Source of the DNA: Nitrososphaerales archaeon TH1177
Lineage (GTDB): Archaea; Thermoproteota; Nitrososphaeria; Nitrososphaerales; Nitrososphaeraceae
Length of the DNA stretch: 7,892 nucleotides
Direction: 5' to 3'
Assembly (NCBI GenBank): GCA_014523515.1
Contig: JAATVJ010000145.1
Location: 1-7,892 of the forward strand
Shown one piece after another: positions 5,544 through 7,892 of this stretch. Every line of letters begins with the position of its first letter. Position 1 is the first letter of the stretch. Position numbers and translations under genes: made by a program. The notes under the pieces are model-generated. The model made no database searches and had not been told where the DNA came from. It was given only the letters and a program-made list of their open reading frames with translations.

Positions 5544-5954
5544 ATGGTAACTAAAAGAAATTATAAAAAAGAAAACAAAAATATTAAAATTATGATAATA
5601 GAAGATGATTTAGATATCCTTCTTTTATATAAGGACTATTTGATTAATAAAGGATTTTTAGTATCAGCCACATCCACTACTGCTAATGAGGCTCTAAAAG
5701 ATTATGAAAACTTTTATCCAAATTTAATTATTTTAGATTATAACCTTCCTGGAAAAACAACTGGATTAGAGGCTGCTAGACAAATCCTAGGAAAATACCC
5801 AAATGTTCCTATTATAATAATAACCGCATATGAAATAGTTAAAAATGAATTATCTCAAGACCAATTTTTTACAGATAAAAAAATAATCCTTTTACCCAAA
5901 CCTATTAAATTACATATTCTTGAAAATAATATCAAAAATTTATATATTAAATAG
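5544..5954 (+). CDS. Single-domain response regulator (CheY-like receiver)
   Basis: This 136-aa protein is one receiver (REC) domain with a short basic N-terminal extension (residues 1-14). Strand 1 IKIMIIEDDLDILL carries the acidic cluster E20-D21-D22. NLIILDYNLPG places the phosphoacceptor at D65 in the expected spot, followed by L-P-G. IIIITAY supplies the conserved Thr at T94, and LLPKPI supplies the Lys at K119 before the cis-Pro. All residues needed for phosphorylation are present. There is no output domain, so it would act by binding a partner protein or relaying phosphate, as CheY- or Spo0F-like receivers do. No histidine kinase or chemotaxis gene lies in the window, so the cognate kinase must be elsewhere. 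The gene is a single unit with its own TATA box. Confidence 0.93.
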   Translation: MVTKRNYKKENKNIKIMIIEDDLDILLLYKDYLINKGFLVSATSTTANEALKDYENFYPNLIILDYNLPGKTTGLEAARQILGKYPNVPIIIITAYEIVKNELSQDQFFTDKKIILLPKPIKLHILENNIKNLYIK

Positions 5955-6309
5955 ATCAATAATAACAAGTAATTTTTATTCTAACTTCTATGGAAAATAA
6001 TTATTATTTTTATACTTGCAATAAATAATTTGATATTTTTTATTATTGGTAAAGTTACGTAATAAAAATTATCAAAGGACACCATTCATATAAAGAATAA
6101 GATGTTCTATTTTAAAAATCATATCAATTAAAAAATTCCTGAATTATTAAACCATCTAGAGAATTTAAATATTAAATTTCACTTTAGTAAATTCATTAAT
6201 TTTAGGTATTTTATAGTAAAAATTTTTTTATATAAATATTCTTACTGTTAACATAAAAGTTATTTAAATATAAATAAATAGATAAAAATATTATTGAATA
6301 TTAAAGTCT
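5955..6309. other. AT-rich intergenic region with a possible degraded small frame
   Basis: No intact gene is supported. T-rich sequence just after 5970 (AATTTTTATTC) may terminate the receiver transcript. From ATG 6102 to TAA 6251 on the plus strand a 49-codon frame is broken only by one in-frame TAA (6129-6131). It reads MFYFKNHIN, stop, then KIPELLNHLENLNIKFHF and onward. It could be a decayed small gene or chance. A TATA-like GATAAAAATA at 6281-6290 sits about 24 nt before the next gene. Confidence 0.4.
6281..6290 (+). promoter_or_regulatory. Possible TATA box of the 72-aa gene
   Basis: GATAAAAATA has its centre about 24 nt before ATG 6310, near the usual spacing for a leaderless archaeal transcript. 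The AT-rich setting lowers certainty. Confidence 0.35.
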
Positions 6310-6528
6310 ATGATAAAAAATAATAGATCTCTAGAAGACTTAGAAAATTCTTTAGAAGTTTATTTGGATTTCAAAAATGATTTAATTCTTATTGCTCATC
6401 ATATCAACGAATCAGTCGTTTATTCTATACATAATGAGGATATATTACAAAGTAATATTAAAAATAAGGATTTTTTTAGAGATTTAATCACAAAAGGAAA
6501 TTGGAAGAAAATTAGTGATTTGTATTAA
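6310..6528 (+). CDS. Hypothetical small protein, 72 aa
   Basis: Not recognised. The protein is charged and has no signal peptide or long membrane segment. The start (NNRSLEDLENSLEVYLDF, residues 4-21) looks like an amphipathic helix. A hydrophobic stretch LILIAHHI (25-32) and VVYSI (36-40) could be strands. The C-terminus (NKDFFRDLITKGNWKKISDLY) looks helical with two aromatic pairs. A cytosolic role is likely. It has a TATA-like box at a leaderless distance and a T6 run shortly after the stop (about 6543), both in favour of a real gene. It converges with the 66-aa gene on the other strand, about 200 bp away. Confidence 0.55.
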   Translation: MIKNNRSLEDLENSLEVYLDFKNDLILIAHHINESVVYSIHNEDILQSNIKNKDFFRDLITKGNWKKISDLY

Positions 6529-6731
6529 CAATAATTAAAGACTTTTTTATAATATCGACAATAACATATTCAATAATTGTAAATTAAATAAAAATGTTAT
6601 AACAACCAAATGTAAAAAAAATCAATTCTTTATTTTTATCATTTTATTGATAGTTCTAGATGAAATATTGCAAATTTAATTTAAATTTATGATCTAATAA
6701 TGCAAATGTAAAGGCTGTACTTTTAAAATTA

Positions 6732-6932
6732 TTATCTATTATTTTTAACAAATTTGTATTCTATTTGATCCAAAACAAAGTTGATGTAATCTTTTGTTAT
6801 TAATGAATTAATCTTTATATTATTCCACATCGATAAATAATTAATAATAGAAATCAGTAAGTCCATTTTTCTATCAACTTCTTCTTCATTTCTACAAATT
6901 CTTATTGTTTCACTGACTTCATTTGCAATCAT
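6732..6932 (-). CDS. Hypothetical small helical protein, 66 aa
   Basis: Not recognised. The protein appears to be nearly all helix: an acidic first part (NEVSETIRICRNEEEVDRKM, residues 4-23), a leucine/isoleucine-rich second part (DLLISIINYLSMW, 24-36), and a third (ITKDYINFVLDQIEYKF). The single Cys is unlikely to bind metal. The middle segment is too short and polar-edged to be a sure membrane helix. TTTATTAATT on the minus strand, about 25 nt before ATG 6932, can serve as a TATA box for a leaderless transcript. The gene runs the same way as the RHH regulator gene upstream, separated by 135 bp, so it is probably a separate unit. Confidence 0.5.
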   Translation of the reverse strand: MIANEVSETIRICRNEEEVDRKMDLLISIINYLSMWNNIKINSLITKDYINFVLDQIEYKFVKNNR

Positions 6933-7067
6933 ATATTTAGATCTGCAAAATAATTAATAAATGAGTAAATTTTTATCTCTAAAAAAACGATGTATCTAGC
7001 TTAATAATTAGCTTTCAATTTTAAAATGGTATTTTAAGATAAACTCCTTTACAACTATTTATATACT

Positions 7068-7586
7068 TTAAATTGCTATTTTTGCTTTTACGGATGATTC
7101 TGTTACTTCAATATTACTGTCTAAACCTACTATATTTAAAGTTGATTTTATATATCCCTGAAAAAATATAGATCCTTTTTTTCCTAATCTGTGTCTAATA
7201 ACTATAATTTTTTCACCTTGTTGATCTATTTGATCATAAGTACCTAATAATCCATATCTACAAAGAATTTTTTCTAAGTATTCAAAAACATTTTCCTGAT
7301 CTAAATCTTTTTTCCAAAATAGTATTGTATCTTTAGGAATTGTTTCTCCTAATTCTAATCCCATTTTAAATAAATTTTGGTCATCCATGAATTCTAATAA
7401 TTTAGTTAGAATGTCTCTGTTTAGTATTACTAGGTCAATTTTAGATAAAAAACGATTAAATTCAGAATAATGTTTAAGAATAATATTTACTAATGCATTC
7501 ACAGATATGCCCATACGTTCTGCTTCTTCATCTAAGATATTAGAAACATCTTTTTCCACTCGAAAAGAACGAGTTGCATTAGTCAT
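7068..7586 (-). CDS. RHH-domain transcription regulator with C-terminal sensor-like domain
   Basis: This 172-aa protein has residues 4-10 (ATRSFRV) as the DNA-contacting strand, 11-25 (DVSNILDEEAERMG) as helix A and 28-40 (SVNALVNIILKHY) as helix B, a clear ribbon-helix-helix domain of the CopG/MetJ type that binds DNA as a dimer. The remaining 130 residues form a separate alpha/beta domain (LEKILCRYGLLG; IIVIRHRLGKKGSIFFQGYI; IEVTESSVKAKI). This has the look of regulators I associate with ammonia-oxidising archaea, and may bind a ligand or mediate oligomerisation. It is transcribed divergently from the TFB gene, sharing a 129-bp region that carries a triple TTGTGTT repeat next to its own TATA box, so autoregulation is likely. 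There are no clear ligand residues. The DNA-binding call is firm and the target genes are unknown. Confidence 0.85.
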   Translation of the reverse strand: MTNATRSFRVEKDVSNILDEEAERMGISVNALVNIILKHYSEFNRFLSKIDLVILNRDILTKLLEFMDDQNLFKMGLELGETIPKDTILFWKKDLDQENVFEYLEKILCRYGLLGTYDQIDQQGEKIIVIRHRLGKKGSIFFQGYIKSTLNIVGLDSNIEVTESSVKAKIAI

Positions 7587-7607
7587 TATAGAATATTAAT
7601 TTAACAT

Positions 7608-7616
7608 CTATAATTG
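7608..7616 (-). promoter_or_regulatory. TATA box of the RHH regulator gene
   Basis: CAATTATAG on the minus strand has its centre 26 nt before ATG 7586, giving a leaderless transcript. It touches the first TTGTGTT repeat, so a protein bound there would cover the TFB/TBP landing site. Confidence 0.5.
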
Positions 7617-7640
7617 TGTTATGTTGTGTTTATTTGTGTT
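7614..7640. promoter_or_regulatory. Triple TTGTGTT direct repeat, exact 10-bp spacing (candidate operator)
   Basis: TTGTGTT occurs at 7614-7620, 7624-7630 and 7634-7640, three perfect copies separated by 3 bp each, so all face the same side of the helix. RHH proteins commonly bind short tandem half-sites as cooperative dimers. The array lies directly upstream of the RHH gene's TATA box and within the promoter region shared with the TFB gene. Binding by the neighbouring RHH protein is inferred. Confidence 0.6.
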
Positions 7641-7685
7641 TAAGAGTATTTTTTTTATTAAATTTAATAAATTGTAAACAGAGTC

Positions 7686-7694
7686 TTTAATTAA
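7686..7694 (+). promoter_or_regulatory. Possible TATA box of the TFB gene
   Basis: TTTAATTAA is centred about 26 nt before ATG 7716, compatible with a leaderless start. A second AT-rich element (TTTATTTATT, about 7697-7706) is too close to the ATG. Confidence 0.35.
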
Positions 7695-7715
7695 GTTTAT
7701 TTATTTTTGGAAACT

Positions 7716-7892
7716 ATGAGTACAATGCCTAAAACAATACAAACAGAAATTATTGAAAAAAAAAGTAATGATTGTCCAAATTGCGAAAATCAAAAAATTA
7801 TATTTGATTCGAACAACGGGGAAATGATTTGTACATCCTGTGGAATGATAATAGAAGATAGACTAGACTCTTCTGGCATTGAATCAGAACCA
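7716..7892 (+). CDS. tfb: Transcription initiation factor TFB (TFIIB homologue), N-terminal part, runs off the window
   Basis: The 59 residues present contain the TFB zinc ribbon: DCPNCENQK with C20 and C23, then MICTSCGMIIED with C39 and C42, spaced as in archaeal TFIIB homologues, followed by acidic sequence (DRLDSSGIESEP) leading to the B-reader region. The full protein would be about 300 aa with two cyclin-like repeats. These lie beyond the right edge. TFB recruits RNA polymerase to TBP-bound TATA boxes. Many thaumarchaea carry several TFB copies, so this may be one of a set used for alternative gene expression. It is divergent from the RHH regulator and may share its operator region. An internal Met at residue 4 is a possible alternative start. 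No stop is seen before the edge. Confidence 0.92.
   Translation, partial: MSTMPKTIQTEIIEKKSNDCPNCENQKIIFDSNNGEMICTSCGMIIEDRLDSSGIESEP

Overview
The window is very AT-rich DNA that most likely comes from an archaeon of the Nitrososphaerota (Thaumarchaeota), perhaps a soil Nitrosocosmicus/Nitrososphaera-type genome. The evidence is the start of a transcription factor TFB gene at the right edge, a TATA-like box about 24-27 nt upstream of several start codons (leaderless transcripts), a secreted CHRD-domain protein, a stand-alone receiver protein, a ribbon-helix-helix (RHH) regulator with a long C-terminal domain, and a tyrosine integrase whose surviving blocks resemble a thaumarchaeal family. 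The lineage is an inference from gene content.

Left part (about 470-2780, minus strand) looks like the remains of a mobile element. Reading right to left, it has a broken tyrosine recombinase (two overlapping frames, C-terminal catalytic half missing), a perfect 23-bp tandem duplication, and a tight cluster of four small genes (1795 down to 578). These genes have Shine-Dalgarno sites, higher GC than the rest, and striking Asn/Gln/Asp runs encoded by triplet microsatellites. At least one, and perhaps three, look like RHH DNA-binding proteins. The cluster ends just before a long inverted repeat (29-bp arms, 472-557) with a G-run motif. That repeat could be a terminator hairpin, an element end or, more speculatively, an origin-like site.

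Middle part (2780-4200) is a gene graveyard: a truncated and frameshifted dual-specificity-phosphatase-like gene (minus), about 600 bp with no gene, and a previously unlabelled pseudogene (3708-4121, plus) that becomes one continuous protein-like reading only after three frameshifts.

Right part (4200-7892) holds apparently intact chromosomal-style single genes, mostly with their own promoters: a secreted CHRD protein, a 34-aa proline/glutamate-rich microprotein on the minus strand, a single-domain response regulator, two orphan small proteins that converge, and an RHH regulator divergent from the TFB gene. Between those last two lies a triple TTGTGTT repeat with exact 10-bp spacing, a good candidate operator for RHH autoregulation.

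No rRNA, tRNA, CRISPR array or intact insertion sequence was seen.
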